Origin: an uncultured Muribaculaceae bacterium
GTDB taxonomy: Bacteria > Bacteroidota > Bacteroidia > Bacteroidales > Muribaculaceae
DNA length: 64,000 bases
Direction of reading: 5' to 3'
Assembly: GCA_947629175.1 (NCBI GenBank)
Contig: CANRCT010000006.1
Span: forward strand, 24,429-88,428
In this document: positions 35,269-46,214 of the stretch, piece by piece
Layout: each line of letters begins with the position of its first letter
Position numbering within the stretch: position 1 is the first letter of the stretch
The notes under the pieces: model-generated
Told to the model about the DNA's origin: nothing
What the model saw: only the letters and a program-made list of their open reading frames with translations
Database searches by the model: none
Translations under genes and position numbers: made by a program

Positions 35269-37332
35269 TTATAGTTGGAATTTCAGCGACAGACGCCATG
35301 ACCGCCCGGGCATTGGGTAGCGTGCTATCACCTGATACTGTTTGTCGAAAATATTGTCGATATCGAATGTAGCTTCCCACAGATGTCCGCGGATACTGAG
35401 GCTGCGCCTCAATGAAATGCCGACCTCCACATATCCGGCGATACGGGTATCGGGTATATTGCTGTTGGTGGCAAACCGCGGCCCGACACCGATAGCCTTC
35501 ACCACCAAGTCGACCCAAGGGTTAGTGTATGCCACAGATCCTCCACCGGAGTTGAGAGGTATATAGGCCACCTGCTTGCCGTATTCGGCCGAATTTTTGT
35601 CGGTAAGCGGCTTAGATCGCTGATAGCTGTAGTTGAGATTCCATTCGAGCTTGTGGCTGGCAGCGAGGCGCACGTCGGCCGACAGTGTGACATCCACTCC
35701 CATTGCCCTCACCTTGTCGAGATTGACCATTGTCCATACAAACATGTTGTATGGGACGCCTACGATCATATCGTCGATCTCGTTGAGATATGCATCGGCA
35801 GTCAGAGCCACTCGCGGCAGCCAGCGGGCCGGGGAGAATCCGAGGGTGGTGCCAATATTGAACTGCTGTGTGGTTTCGGGCAACAGGTCGGTGCTTCCAT
35901 AGTGAAAGAAATACGACTCATTGAATGTAGGCACCCGGAAGATGCTCTTGTAAGAGGCTCTGAGACGCCAGTCGTAAGCAGCGATAGGCTGAAAAGAGAT
36001 GCTTGCCGACGGCGAAAGACGGTTGTTGTCGCGCGCTTCGGAGCCTTTTTGCACCCGATTCAGATAGATCGATCCGAGCAGCGAGGCGGTGGCAGTCAGG
36101 CGTCCTGTACGATACCGGCCGGTCAGAGCCTGCAGGATCGTATAGCGGCTTGGGCCGACCTCCTGCGGCAGATTGCTTGAAAGATTGCCGTAAGCGAAAT
36201 CAGCCGCATAGCTGAAAGCCAGGTTCGGAGCCGGGAGCCACAGAGCCACGCCCGAAGCGTAGACCTCGCGCTGGAAGTAATCCTGATCGAGACGGCCACC
36301 GGGATATCTGCCGTTGACATCATCGTAGAGCGACGCCTCCCAGTTGAATTTACCGGTAATTCGGAGCGAAACCTTGTCGGAAAGGGTCGCTCTCCACAAA
36401 GTCTGGGCGAAAGCGTTGCGCTCGCGCAGACGTTCGTTGCACTGCGGATTGTAATATATCACCGGACCCGGCAACTGACGGCCGTTGTCGTAATAATATA
36501 TCTTCGACGTCAGCGACGAAGCGCTGCCGGTGGGTAGGGTCAGATTGATTTCGCCGTGGCCTGAATTCATCAGCGAGTTTTTGCGGCGTTCACGCGACGA
36601 ATAGATTCCGTTTCTAAGCGTGAAAGGATAATCATTGAGGGCGTGAGTGAATTCCCCTATAAAATTGACCGACAGTCCGCTACTGCGACTTGTACCGACT
36701 TTCATGAAAGGATTAAGCATGCTGAACGACCCTGCACGCATCTGGGCAGTAAGCCATAGGGAATCGACGTCGGCGACTGTAGGGGCCGACGATATGACAA
36801 GCGATGAAGCCGAGGCGATAGATCGCGCCGGGCGGAATATATCGTCGTTATCGCCTATTATGAGCGACAGACTGCCTACGTTGTCGAGCGAATAACGCGA
36901 AAGATCCACCTCGCCGCTGCGGTTGTTTGACAAGGTCACACCATCGTAGACCACTCCGGTATGAGCGGCCCCGAAACTTCTGACGGCTACTGTCTTCATA
37001 CCTCCGGCGCCGCCGTAATCCTTCAGGTTGATGCCCGGCAGACGTTTGAGAGCCGATGAGATGTCGGTGGCGCCGATAGCCTTAAGGGATGATGCTCCGA
37101 GTTCAAATTTCGGCGCTGTCGAGCGGTCGGCCTTACGGGATGAGGCTTCGACCGTGACCTCGGGAAGCATACGGCCGGAGACTACAGTGTCGGTCTTCGT
37201 CCTCAATGAATCAGGCACGGCAGCCGATGCACCGGCATGACCGTGAAGACACACGCAGAATGCCGCCAGAGCCATCACCCTGACCAGCAGACATGATATT
37301 GTAGCTGATACTGAAGATTTATGAATTCTCAT
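35269..37332 (-). CDS. btuB: TonB-dependent cobalamin receptor
   Basis: 687 residues from the ATG at 37330-37332 (another start at 37347 adds five residues). Signal peptide to about residue 40, a TonB-box-like stretch after TDTVVSGRMLPEVTVEAS, the plug domain (ALKRLPGINLKDYGGAGGMK, VVYDGVTLSNNRSGEVDLSR) and a 22-strand barrel ending in the C-terminal aromatic-type strand YPMPGRSWRLSLKFQL. The riboswitch immediately upstream and the BtuG, BtuF and BtuC genes downstream define it as outer membrane cobalamin receptor. TonB-ExbBD supplies energy from the inner membrane. Confidence 0.92.
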   Translation of the reverse strand: MRIHKSSVSATISCLLVRVMALAAFCVCLHGHAGASAAVPDSLRTKTDTVVSGRMLPEVTVEASSRKADRSTAPKFELGASSLKAIGATDISSALKRLPGINLKDYGGAGGMKTVAVRSFGAAHTGVVYDGVTLSNNRSGEVDLSRYSLDNVGSLSLIIGDNDDIFRPARSIASASSLVISSAPTVADVDSLWLTAQMRAGSFSMLNPFMKVGTSRSSGLSVNFIGEFTHALNDYPFTLRNGIYSSRERRKNSLMNSGHGEINLTLPTGSASSLTSKIYYYDNGRQLPGPVIYYNPQCNERLRERNAFAQTLWRATLSDKVSLRITGKFNWEASLYDDVNGRYPGGRLDQDYFQREVYASGVALWLPAPNLAFSYAADFAYGNLSSNLPQEVGPSRYTILQALTGRYRTGRLTATASLLGSIYLNRVQKGSEARDNNRLSPSASISFQPIAAYDWRLRASYKSIFRVPTFNESYFFHYGSTDLLPETTQQFNIGTTLGFSPARWLPRVALTADAYLNEIDDMIVGVPYNMFVWTMVNLDKVRAMGVDVTLSADVRLAASHKLEWNLNYSYQRSKPLTDKNSAEYGKQVAYIPLNSGGGSVAYTNPWVDLVVKAIGVGPRFATNSNIPDTRIAGYVEVGISLRRSLSIRGHLWEATFDIDNIFDKQYQVIARYPMPGRSWRLSLKFQL

Positions 37333-37364
37333 CCTCGAAAGAATCATATTATATGTTGAAAAGA

Positions 37365-37555
37365 AATCGACGGCAGGTCTTCGGACTTATTTCAGCTTTA
37401 TCCGGATGCCTTCCCGAAGCGCTATGGCGCGCTCAGTGGCGTTAGTATCCGGTGCCTTAATGAAAATTACCGCAGCGGGACTGTCCGGGATTCTCACCCG
37501 TGTTCCCTTTTAATCACCAAGCCCGTCGGTGGGGACAGATCATGGCGAACCGCTT
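37365..37555 (-). ncRNA. Cobalamin riboswitch
   Basis: The minus strand contains the B12 box AAGTCCGAAGACCTGCCG (37388-37371), the central GGGAACACGGGTGAGAATCCC element, GCTGCGG, the CCACTG and GGGAAGGC segments, all in the order of the AdoCbl-type riboswitch. It ends about 30 nt before the btuB start, so control of ribosome access is likely. Confidence 0.93.
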
Positions 37556-37564
37556 TTTCTGCCG

Positions 37565-37596
37565 CAAAATTAATATTAAATTTTTAGCCGTACAAA
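37565..37596 (-). promoter_or_regulatory. Promoter of the btuB operon
   Basis: Minus strand TTTG (37596-37593), 20-nt spacer, TAATTTTG (37572-37565): exact consensus, directly in front of the riboswitch. Confidence 0.75.
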
Positions 37597-37603
37597 TTTT
37601 TAT

Positions 37604-37611
37604 TAACTTTG
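37604..37611 (+). promoter_or_regulatory. -7 box for the AlkD-like gene
   Basis: TAACTTTG on the plus strand, 30 nt before the AlkD-like start. Only a T-rich stretch occupies the -33 position. It is nearly back-to-back with the btuB promoter. Confidence 0.5.
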
Positions 37612-37640
37612 CAATGAATGCAAGCGAACTTCAATGAGAC

Positions 37641-38438
37641 ATGCCCATGACCAAGGTTTACAAACCGACTGACCGGAAGGCAATACTGGCCGAAGAGATA
37701 ATATCCGCCATGGAAGCGATGGAAGATGACAGGCAGCGTGCGGTCCTATGCCGTTTTTTTAAGACCGGTAAGGGCGAATACGGCGAAGGCGATCGGTTTC
37801 TCGGGCTGAAAGTGCCGTTGACAAGGCTTGTTGTGAAAGAGGCTCGTCTGCGCGTGGGAATGGATGAGATTGAACGGCTCATCTATTCACCGTGGCACGA
37901 AGTCAGGCTCGCGGGATTTCTTTTGCTTGCAGAAGAGATGTCGGCGGCAATGCCCCGACGCGGAGCTGACTCGCCGGAGTCGGCCATCCGGCGACGGGAA
38001 ATTGCCGGATTTTATCTGCGGCATGCACACCGGGCCAACAACTGGGATCTTGTGGATCTGTCCGCCCCATATATCATCGGACGATGGCTTCTCCATCCCG
38101 ACGAGAACGGCGACATGCCCGACAGGCATATCCTCGACTCACTGGCTGCAAGCGACAACCTTTGGCTGCAAAGGATCGGCATCGTGGCTACACTCGCTCT
38201 GATTCGGGAAGGACAGAGCGGCGACACATTGCGGATAGTCAGCTGCCTCCTGTCTCACAGGCATGATCTGATCCACAAGGCCATGGGATGGATGTTGCGC
38301 GAAGTCGGCAAAAAGAACGTGGCGGAGTTGCTCGATTTCCTTGATGCATACTCTACGAAAATGCCGCGCACTACCCTGCGCTACGCAATAGAACGCCTGC
38401 CGGAGCCACAGAGGCAATACTGGCTCCGCCGTAAATAA
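37641..38438 (+). CDS. DNA alkylation repair protein (AlkD-like HEAT repeat glycosylase)
   Basis: 265 residues. The protein is all-helical with HEAT-like repeats and family landmarks FFKTGKGEYGEGDRFLGLKVP near 40-60, WHEVRLAGFLLLAEEM near 87-102, and NNWDLVDLSAPYIIGRWLL near 132-150, where the WDLVD motif contains the aspartate and tryptophan that contact alkylated bases in AlkD. It likely removes 3- or 7-alkyl purines. A second ATG two codons in (37647) is possible. It is divergent from btuB with nearly overlapping promoters and is followed after 15 nt by the YjbR-like gene, so the two may form a unit. Confidence 0.9.
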   Translation: MPMTKVYKPTDRKAILAEEIISAMEAMEDDRQRAVLCRFFKTGKGEYGEGDRFLGLKVPLTRLVVKEARLRVGMDEIERLIYSPWHEVRLAGFLLLAEEMSAAMPRRGADSPESAIRRREIAGFYLRHAHRANNWDLVDLSAPYIIGRWLLHPDENGDMPDRHILDSLAASDNLWLQRIGIVATLALIREGQSGDTLRIVSCLLSHRHDLIHKAMGWMLREVGKKNVAELLDFLDAYSTKMPRTTLRYAIERLPEPQRQYWLRRK

Positions 38439-38453
38439 AAATCAGTTTCGATC

Positions 38454-38807
38454 ATGAATATTGAAGAAGTAAGGGAATACGGGCTGTCATTGCCTAACGC
38501 TACCGAACGGTGTCCGTTCGGCCCCGACACACTGTCGCTTGAAATCGGAGGCAGAATATTTTGCCTGATGACGCTCGACAACGAATGGGACTTCTACAAC
38601 CTGAAAGCGGATCCCGACTATGCCATAGAACTCCGCGACAGATACACGGGCATCCGACCGGGCTTTCACATGAACAAACGCCACTGGATTTCGGTCGACT
38701 TCAACGGCGACGTCCCCGACGCAGTGCAGCGCGAACTCATCCTCCACTCCTACCGCCAGGCATTCATGAAGCTGCCCCGCTCCGTCCGCTCACTCCTGAC
38801 GCAATAA
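38454..38807 (+). CDS. MmcQ/YjbR family protein
   Basis: 117 residues, the normal length. It begins MNIEEVREYGLSLPNATE and contains the family segments FCLMTLDN, YNLKADPDYAIELRDRY and GFHMNKRHWISV, typical of the CyaY-like fold of MmcQ/YjbR proteins. Members are annotated as DNA-binding from structure, but the cellular function is not known. It follows the AlkD-like gene by 15 nt on the same strand, so a shared transcript is likely. It faces the cysteine desulfidase-like gene with 26 nt between the stop codons. Confidence 0.9.
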   Translation: MNIEEVREYGLSLPNATERCPFGPDTLSLEIGGRIFCLMTLDNEWDFYNLKADPDYAIELRDRYTGIRPGFHMNKRHWISVDFNGDVPDAVQRELILHSYRQAFMKLPRSVRSLLTQ

Positions 38808-38833
38808 TCATTGCAGGGAGACTTATATCCGGG

Positions 38834-40123
38834 TTATTTCGAGAGCATTATGGAGAGGATCTCGCGGTCGGTCTGGGCCATGCCCTGAAGGCCGATGCGG
38901 GTGAGGTTGTCGATAGAGCGGTCAACATCCTCATCGACGATTCCCTCAAGGGAGCTTACAGAGGCATCCTCCATAGCCATAAGCGCCGCATAGACTGCGG
39001 TAGAGACTCCTGAAGTGACTTTCAAGGCACAACTGGGCTTCGCTCCGTCGCATATCATTCCTGTAAGGTTGCCGACCATATTTTTCACCGCATGACATAC
39101 CTGCCGGTATCCGCCACCCATAAGCAGGGTCAGTCCGCATGATGAACCGGTAGCAGCCACCACACATCCGCACAGGGCTGACAACCGGCCAAGTTTCTGC
39201 TTTATATAGATCACCGTCAGATGGCTGAGCGCAAGGGCACGGAGCATCTCATCCTCCGTATTTCCATTTTCCCTGGCAAAGACTACAACCGGAACCGTTG
39301 CTGAAATACCCTGATTGCCGCTGCCTGAATTGCTCATCACCGGAATCATCGCTCCTCCCATGCGGGCGTCGCATGCAGCGGCTGTCAGAGCCACAATATG
39401 AGTGAACATTGTGTCGCCCATCAGCCGCGAACCATGGCTTCCGCCGATTATCTTACCGAGCGCATGCCCGTAATGCCCCGCGATCGAAAACCGTGATGCA
39501 GCCAGATTGAGTTTTGATGACTCAAGAAGAAATCCCAGCTTATCAAGAGGGGTAGTGACAGCAAATTCATATACTGTCTCAAGTGTCAGGTCTGTGCTAT
39601 GGTCTTCAGCTTCCTGTCCCTGAGGAGAACGCTTATCAAGAATGATATCCGAATCGACCGAGCGATATACGAAATTGGTGTGTCCGCCGGCTATGACCGC
39701 TGCGGCTTCATGATCATCGGCCACACAACGGATCTCGATATATAATTTTTCAGTTATATCATCTTTAAGAGATATGACGATCGCCGATCGGTCGACCATT
39801 GCCTTGCCGAGCGCAACCGCATCACTGTCCACATCGCGAAGCACCTCAAGTCCGAGCTCAGGCCTGCCGCATATCGCTCCAAGCGCGATAGCTATCGGCA
39901 GGCCGGACATTCCCGTACCGGGAATACCGACTCCCATGGCATTCTTGATGATATTGGCACTCAGGCTTGCGTAAATCCTTTCGGGCACTCTGCCAAGCAG
40001 GCGCGTCGCTTCAGCCACACACAATGCCACAGCGATCGGCTCCGTACAACCGATGGCAGGCACTACTTCTTTCCTTATGAGAGATATGATGCGAGCCTGC
40101 TGTTCCTCGTTAATCATGGTCAA
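38834..40123 (-). CDS. UPF0597 / L-cysteine desulfidase family protein
   Basis: 429 residues. It shows the three conserved cysteine clusters of the serine dehydratase alpha-like/UPF0597 family: GCTEP near residue 25, CGCVVAATGSSCG near 330 and CDGAKPSCALK near 360. In related enzymes these bind a 4Fe-4S cluster that opens L-cysteine to pyruvate, ammonia and sulfide. Soluble and cytoplasmic, no signal peptide. A start two codons downstream (40117) is also possible. It is a single gene followed at its 5' side by the outer membrane barrel gene, with 25 nt between, perhaps cotranscribed from 40813. Confidence 0.87.
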   Translation of the reverse strand: MTMINEEQQARIISLIRKEVVPAIGCTEPIAVALCVAEATRLLGRVPERIYASLSANIIKNAMGVGIPGTGMSGLPIAIALGAICGRPELGLEVLRDVDSDAVALGKAMVDRSAIVISLKDDITEKLYIEIRCVADDHEAAAVIAGGHTNFVYRSVDSDIILDKRSPQGQEAEDHSTDLTLETVYEFAVTTPLDKLGFLLESSKLNLAASRFSIAGHYGHALGKIIGGSHGSRLMGDTMFTHIVALTAAACDARMGGAMIPVMSNSGSGNQGISATVPVVVFARENGNTEDEMLRALALSHLTVIYIKQKLGRLSALCGCVVAATGSSCGLTLLMGGGYRQVCHAVKNMVGNLTGMICDGAKPSCALKVTSGVSTAVYAALMAMEDASVSSLEGIVDEDVDRSIDNLTRIGLQGMAQTDREILSIMLSK

Positions 40124-40148
40124 AACTCAATCTATGATTTCAGACGAA

Positions 40149-40793
40149 TCAGAAGAAATATGCCGCGCGGACATACCAGTAACGATTGCGCGCGCTATAA
40201 TTGGTCAGCACCTTTGCCTTGACCACATATGTCATACCCATATTATATCCGGCAAGCAGCTGCCACCGGCGCATGATCTCAAAACCGCCGCCCATATCAA
40301 GTGCAAGAGCGCCACCGGCAAAATCCATGGCATCACACTTGCTGTGTCCGGCAAGAATGCTGAACTCCGGCCCGACATAAACCAGCGGGGCGATTTTCTC
40401 CTCAAGTCCGCCCATCCTCGTCCATTTGAAACGCAGATGCAACGGGATGACCGCGTAGTGCATACGCAGCTGTTCATTACCATATCCCTGGCTGCTCCAC
40501 ATCTTGCGTTCGCCGAGATGGGCCCTGGCACCCGTCATCTCATAATGAAGACCCACGTCGAGACCGAAACCGATGCCCGGAAAGATCATCTCACCGACCA
40601 TTCCTGCAGAGAAACCGGCGGATTTGTCGATCGTCACCAGATCCTGTTTGAACTTGAGATTATTGAAGTTGACTCCCGCCTGAGCCGCCCAGCGGAACTG
40701 TGCGAAAGATTCCGACGGCATCGCTGCAGCTGCAATCGCCACCGTCGCCAAGGCCACCGAACGGCACAGATATGACTTGATTCGTTGTATCAT
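40149..40793 (-). CDS. Outer membrane beta-barrel protein (PorT-like)
   Basis: 214 residues from ATG 40791-40793, which begins a good signal peptide (MIQRIKSYLCRSVALATVAI, cleaved after ESFA). Longer upstream ORF sequence covers the promoter and is rejected. The mature part, QFRWAAQAGVNFNNLKFKQD, then alternating aromatic strands such as IGFGLDVGLHYEMTGAR and MHYAVIPLHLRFKW, and a C-terminal NRYWYVRAAYFF, is a small eight-stranded porin-like barrel of the PorT/OMP_b-brl family. It could be structural or a sensor; function unknown. Confidence 0.87.
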   Translation of the reverse strand: MIQRIKSYLCRSVALATVAIAAAAMPSESFAQFRWAAQAGVNFNNLKFKQDLVTIDKSAGFSAGMVGEMIFPGIGFGLDVGLHYEMTGARAHLGERKMWSSQGYGNEQLRMHYAVIPLHLRFKWTRMGGLEEKIAPLVYVGPEFSILAGHSKCDAMDFAGGALALDMGGGFEIMRRWQLLAGYNMGMTYVVKAKVLTNYSARNRYWYVRAAYFF

Positions 40794-40812
40794 GATAGCA
40801 CTATATTTTCGG

Positions 40813-40820
40813 CAAAGGTA
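40813..40820 (-). promoter_or_regulatory. -7 box for the outer membrane barrel gene
   Basis: Minus strand TACCTTTG, exact -7 consensus, 20 nt before the start at 40793; -33 not evident. Confidence 0.45.
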
Positions 40821-40900
40821 CAAAACACTATCGAAATACCCGCTCAGGAGCGGGCAAAAAATCACAGACAGACTGCGATCGCACATGTTTGCATCAAAAA

Positions 40901-40933
40901 TTTGGGCAGGATAATAAAGAATTTGTAACTTTG
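40901..40933 (+). promoter_or_regulatory. Promoter of the TM2-thiamin operon
   Basis: TTTG (40901-40904), 21-nt spacer, TAACTTTG (40926-40933): exact consensus. Transcription would start near 40940, leaving only about 56 nt of leader before the TM2 gene, too short for a TPP riboswitch. Confidence 0.7.
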
Positions 40934-40995
40934 TAGGCATGCCTGCATAAAGCTTCAGGCAGCATATGTTTCACAAAACCCAACACTGACAGACA

Positions 40996-41430
40996 ATGAA
41001 AAAATGCCCGTATTGTGCCGAAGAGATCCAGGACGATGCAGTCAAGTGCCGGTATTGCGGCAGCACTCTCAATAACGGCCAGCCGCAGACACCTCCCCCC
41101 TTCGGCGACCAGCGCAATAACGCATATGGCCCGAGCAATCCCTCCGATCCCTACAACATGTGGTATGCCAACGATGCATTCGCATCCGGCCCCCAAGGGA
41201 AAAGCCGCGGCATCGCAGCCATACTCGCCATACTCCTCGGATCGCTCGGAATCCACTACTTCTACATCGGCAAGCCTACCGGAGGCATAGTATACCTGAT
41301 ACTCACCGTCATCTCGTGCGGCACGATTCCTGCCATACTCGGCCTTGTGCAGGGTATCATGATGCTGTGCATGTCGAATCAGGAATTCGAGCGACGCTAC
41401 GTCCTCACGCCGTCATCGTTCCCGTTCTGA
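40996..41430 (+). CDS. Zinc-ribbon and TM2 domain membrane protein
   Basis: 144 residues. The N-terminus is a zinc ribbon with paired cysteines CPYCAEEI and CRYCGSTL (C4, C7, C18, C21). A Pro/Asn-rich linker follows to about residue 68. The C-terminal TM2 domain has two spans around [21 protein letters not shown] and [14 protein letters not shown] with the conserved G-x-H-x-F-Y pattern. Such proteins are of unknown function. The stop codon overlaps the thiD start (TGATG), placing it as first gene of the thiamin operon and translationally coupled to thiD. A link to thiamin metabolism or metal supply is speculative. Confidence 0.9.
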   Translation: MKKCPYCAEEIQDDAVKCRYCGSTLNNGQPQTPPPFGDQRNNAYGPSNPSDPYNMWYANDAFASGPQGKSRGIAAILAILLGSLGIHYFYIGKPTGGIVYLILTVISCGTIPAILGLVQGIMMLCMSNQEFERRYVLTPSSFPF

Positions 41431-42236
41431 TGCGGAGGTACATACCTGTGCTTACCGTGGCCGGATCCGACTCCTCGGGGGGCGCCGGCATTCAGGCCGA
41501 CATCAAGACGATGTCGGCTATAGGATGCTATGGAATGTCGGCTATAACCGCTCTGACGGCACAGAACACCACAGGCGTGGCTTGTGTCGAAGGAGTGAGC
41601 CCGCAAATGGTGAAGGCCCAGATTGACGCCGTATGTAACGATATCATGCCGATGGCTGTAAAAACAGGCATGCTCTACAGCGCGCAGATTGTTGAAGCTG
41701 CGGCGGAAGCCCTCAGTGATCACGGCGTAAAAAACCTTGTGGTCGATCCTGTCATGATATCGACAAGCGGACATCGTCTGATCGCTGACGACGCTGTGGA
41801 AGCAGTGCGCAGCAATCTGTTCCCGTTGCTTACACTCATCACTCCTAACCGTAACGAAGCCGAAGCGCTGACTGGATGTCGCGACCCGCATCAGCAGGCA
41901 GAGGAGCTTAAGCGACAAGGCTGCGCGAATGTGCTGATCAAGGGCGGCGACTCGGATGCGACCGATTTCAAGACCGATCTTCTGCTGACTGCCGACGGTG
42001 AATGGCTTGAACTCAAAGCAGATGCTGTAGATACAGCCAACACCCATGGGACAGGATGCACCTTGTCGGCCGCAATAGCATGCTATCTGGCCTTAGGATA
42101 CAGACTGCCGAGAGCAGTGGAAATGGGCAAACTGTTCATCACGCGGGCCCTGCGAACAGGCGCGAGAGTGACGACAGGCGCAGGCCACGGCCCGGTAAAT
42201 CATTTTTTCTCTCCCCGCAAACTCAAGACAATATGA
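41430..42236 (+). CDS. thiD: Hydroxymethylpyrimidine/phosphomethylpyrimidine kinase
   Basis: 268 residues from ATG 41430-41432, which overlaps the upstream stop; longer ORF versions run back through the TM2 gene. It is a ribokinase-fold enzyme: VLTVAGSDSSGGAGIQADIKTM at the N-terminus binds HMP, and the C-terminal anion hole is DTANTHGTGCTLSAAIACYL near 205-224. It phosphorylates HMP and HMP-P to HMP-PP, the pyrimidine half of thiamin. Its stop overlaps thiS (ATGA). Confidence 0.97.
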   Translation: MRRYIPVLTVAGSDSSGGAGIQADIKTMSAIGCYGMSAITALTAQNTTGVACVEGVSPQMVKAQIDAVCNDIMPMAVKTGMLYSAQIVEAAAEALSDHGVKNLVVDPVMISTSGHRLIADDAVEAVRSNLFPLLTLITPNRNEAEALTGCRDPHQQAEELKRQGCANVLIKGGDSDATDFKTDLLLTADGEWLELKADAVDTANTHGTGCTLSAAIACYLALGYRLPRAVEMGKLFITRALRTGARVTTGAGHGPVNHFFSPRKLKTI

Positions 42237-42433
42237 ACATAACGATAAACGGCAAAACATACGAACTGCCCGAAGCATCCACTCTCGACGACGCCCTTCA
42301 GGCGGCAAAAGTGAAAACGCAGGGAATTGCCACAGCGCTCAACAACCGTGTCGTCGCCGCTGCCATGCGGTCGAAAACCATATTGAACGACGGCGACAAG
42401 ATCGTGGTGATCACGGCGTTCTACGGAGGATGA
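42233..42433 (+). CDS. thiS: Sulfur carrier protein ThiS
   Basis: 66 residues, start at ATG 42233 overlapping the thiD stop. Beta-grasp fold: MNITINGKTYELPEASTLDD, and the essential C-terminal Gly-Gly (AFYGG) that is adenylated and thiocarboxylated to carry sulfur to thiazole synthase. The adenylating partner ThiF is not encoded in this operon. Too short to stand out alone, but position and C-terminus are decisive. Confidence 0.96.
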   Translation: MNITINGKTYELPEASTLDDALQAAKVKTQGIATALNNRVVAAAMRSKTILNDGDKIVVITAFYGG

Positions 42434-42438
42434 CCTGA

Positions 42439-43011
42439 ATGAAGCGTATAGCCATAACAGGAGCCGACCTTCGTGACGACGAGGGCAAATGGATATCAGT
42501 CATATTGAGCGAAGGCTGGGATGCAGTCCATCTGCGGCACCCGGCAGCCACTCTGGCTGAAATGAGGCGACTGATCGAGAGCGTGCCTCAGCAGTATCAT
42601 TCACGGCTGAGACTTCACGGTCATTTCGAACTCACCAACGAATTCAATCTCGGAGGGCTGCATCTCAACAGCCGTTGCCCTGTCGCTCCTCCGCATTTTA
42701 GCGGAAGTCTGTCGCGATCATGCCATTCGGTAGAGGAAGTCACGCATGCCGACCGTCATCTCGACTACGTCACGCTCAGTCCGGTGTTCGACAGCATTTC
42801 AAAACCTGGCTATACTGCTGCTTTCAGCGACTACGAACTGGAAGTAATCGGAACTATTTCGTCGCCGGTTGTTATAGCATTAGGCGGAGTGACCCCGCAG
42901 CTGACTCCCTCACTTGAAAAATGGGGCTTCGGAGGATATGCCGTTCTCGGCTATCTGTGGCAGGCTGCCGATCGGCAGGATCTCATACGGAGGCTGCGCC
43001 AGTTTGTTTAA
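42439..43011 (+). CDS. Thiamin phosphate synthase-like protein (TenI/ThiE superfamily)
   Basis: 190 residues. A TIM-barrel of the ThiE/TenI superfamily: LRLHGHFELTNEFNLGGLHLNSR, then SRSCHSVEEVTHADRHLDYVTLSPVFDSISKPGY and the phosphate site VIALGGVTP. Compared with the ThiE encoded just downstream it is shorter and lacks a clear match to the pyrophosphate-binding start (TNPSDRW-like) of ThiE. TenI proteins aromatise the thiazole tautomer, which suits a second copy here. It could also be a second, diverged ThiE. It follows thiS by 5 nt. Confidence 0.85.
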   Translation: MKRIAITGADLRDDEGKWISVILSEGWDAVHLRHPAATLAEMRRLIESVPQQYHSRLRLHGHFELTNEFNLGGLHLNSRCPVAPPHFSGSLSRSCHSVEEVTHADRHLDYVTLSPVFDSISKPGYTAAFSDYELEVIGTISSPVVIALGGVTPQLTPSLEKWGFGGYAVLGYLWQAADRQDLIRRLRQFV

Positions 43012-43040
43012 CCAGAATTCAAAACCAACACAAAACTAAG

Positions 43041-43670
43041 ATGTTGCAGTTCATTACCAATCCTTCCGACCGCTGGTCAATAGCGGAAGAAGTGCAGATG
43101 GCCATCGAGGGCGGATGCCGCTGGATACAGCTGCGGATGAAAGATGCCACTGACGAGGAAGTGCGTCAGGTAGCCCTTGAGCTCATACCGTTGTGCCGCG
43201 ATCACGACACATTTCTGATAATCGACGACCGGGTGGAACTTGTCAATGAGCTCAGGGTATCAGGAGTACATCTCGGACATGACGACATGGATCCAATGGA
43301 GGCCCGCGAACTGCTCGGGCCGCACGCCATCATAGGCGTCACAGCCAACACTGCCGACGACATCATAAAATGGAAGGGCAAGGACGTGGACTATGTTGGA
43401 CTCGGTCCGGTACACACTACGACGACCAAGAAACGTCTGGCGCCGGTGCTCGGCATCGACGGCGTGAAAGAGATCGTAACCAAAGTGCGCCAGGCCGGAG
43501 TCGAACTGCCTATCGTGGCGATCGGCGGCCTCGGACTCGACGATGTGGATCCTCTGAAAGCCACGGGCGTCAACGGCATGGCCGTGAGCGGTGCCATCAT
43601 CAACGCTCCCGACCCGATGCTTTACACTATGAAGATAATGGAACGTCTGATGGATATTCCTCACGACTGA
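43041..43670 (+). CDS. thiE: Thiamin phosphate synthase
   Basis: 209 residues from ATG 43041. Family marks: [12 protein letters not shown], the substrate site [63 protein letters not shown] and the phosphate-binding [11 protein letters not shown]. It joins HMP-PP and thiazole phosphate carboxylate to give thiamin phosphate in the cytoplasm. It sits between the TenI-like gene (29-nt gap) and thiG (17-nt gap). Confidence 0.96.
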   Translation: MLQFITNPSDRWSIAEEVQMAIEGGCRWIQLRMKDATDEEVRQVALELIPLCRDHDTFLIIDDRVELVNELRVSGVHLGHDDMDPMEARELLGPHAIIGVTANTADDIIKWKGKDVDYVGLGPVHTTTTKKRLAPVLGIDGVKEIVTKVRQAGVELPIVAIGGLGLDDVDPLKATGVNGMAVSGAIINAPDPMLYTMKIMERLMDIPHD

Positions 43671-43687
43671 ACAACAATATACTTGCA

Positions 43688-44473
43688 ATGGAAGACATAT
43701 TGACAATAGGCGGCCGGGAGTTTCACTCACGCCTCTTCGTAGGCACCGGCAAATTCGCCTCCAACCAGCTCATGCTCGAAGCCATCCTGGCCTCGGGCTC
43801 GGAAATGATCACTGTGGCCATGAAGCGCGTCGACATGGATCACAAGGAAGATGACGACATGCTCCGTCATATCAACCGCGACCACGTCACTCTCCTGCCC
43901 AACACATCAGGAGTGCGCAATGCCGAGGAAGCCGTAATGGCCGCCCGGCTTGCCCGCGACTGCTTCGGCACCGATTTCATAAAACTTGAGATACACCCCG
44001 ATCCGAAATATCTCCTGCCCGATCCGGTGGAAACGCTGAAGGCCACAGAGATACTTGCACGCGAGGGATTTCACGTGCTGCCCTACATTCAGGCCGACCC
44101 GGTGCTCTGCAAACGGCTCGAAGAGGCCGGAACGGCCGCCGTCATGCCGTTGGGAGCGCCGATCGGCACCAACAAAGGTCTGCGCACACGCGATCTGCTG
44201 GAGATCATCATCGCCGAAAGCACTGTACCGGTAGTCGTCGACGCCGGAATCGGAGCGCCTTCCCACGCGGCTGAAGCGCTTGAGATCGGGGCCGATGCAG
44301 TGCTGGTCAACACCGCCATTGCCGTAGCACGCAATCCGGTGGAAATGGCCAAGGCATTCAGGCTGGCTGTGGAAGCGGGACGCATGGCACGACTGGCCGG
44401 ACTGGGACGCGTAGCTACCGGAGCGGCGGTGCACGCCGAGGCCACAAGCCCGCTGACCGCATTTCTTGACTGA
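43688..44473 (+). CDS. thiG: Thiazole synthase
   Basis: 261 residues from ATG 43688. Contains [17 protein letters not shown] at the start, the Schiff-base lysine region [18 protein letters not shown], and the phosphate-binding [20 protein letters not shown]. It forms the thiazole ring from deoxyxylulose 5-phosphate, dehydroglycine (from ThiH) and sulfur on ThiS. Deoxyxylulose phosphate comes from Dxs, encoded in this window at 17533-19509. Upstream extension of the frame lies within thiE and is not used. Confidence 0.97.
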   Translation: MEDILTIGGREFHSRLFVGTGKFASNQLMLEAILASGSEMITVAMKRVDMDHKEDDDMLRHINRDHVTLLPNTSGVRNAEEAVMAARLARDCFGTDFIKLEIHPDPKYLLPDPVETLKATEILAREGFHVLPYIQADPVLCKRLEEAGTAAVMPLGAPIGTNKGLRTRDLLEIIIAESTVPVVVDAGIGAPSHAAEALEIGADAVLVNTAIAVARNPVEMAKAFRLAVEAGRMARLAGLGRVATGAAVHAEATSPLTAFLD

Positions 44474-46204
<1,731 letters not shown>

Positions 46205-46214
46205 ACAGAATGCA

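Noticed and set aside
40940..40995. TPP riboswitch upstream of the thiamin genes
   Set aside because: No CTGAGA or ACCTGATCTGG-like elements and the leader is too short.
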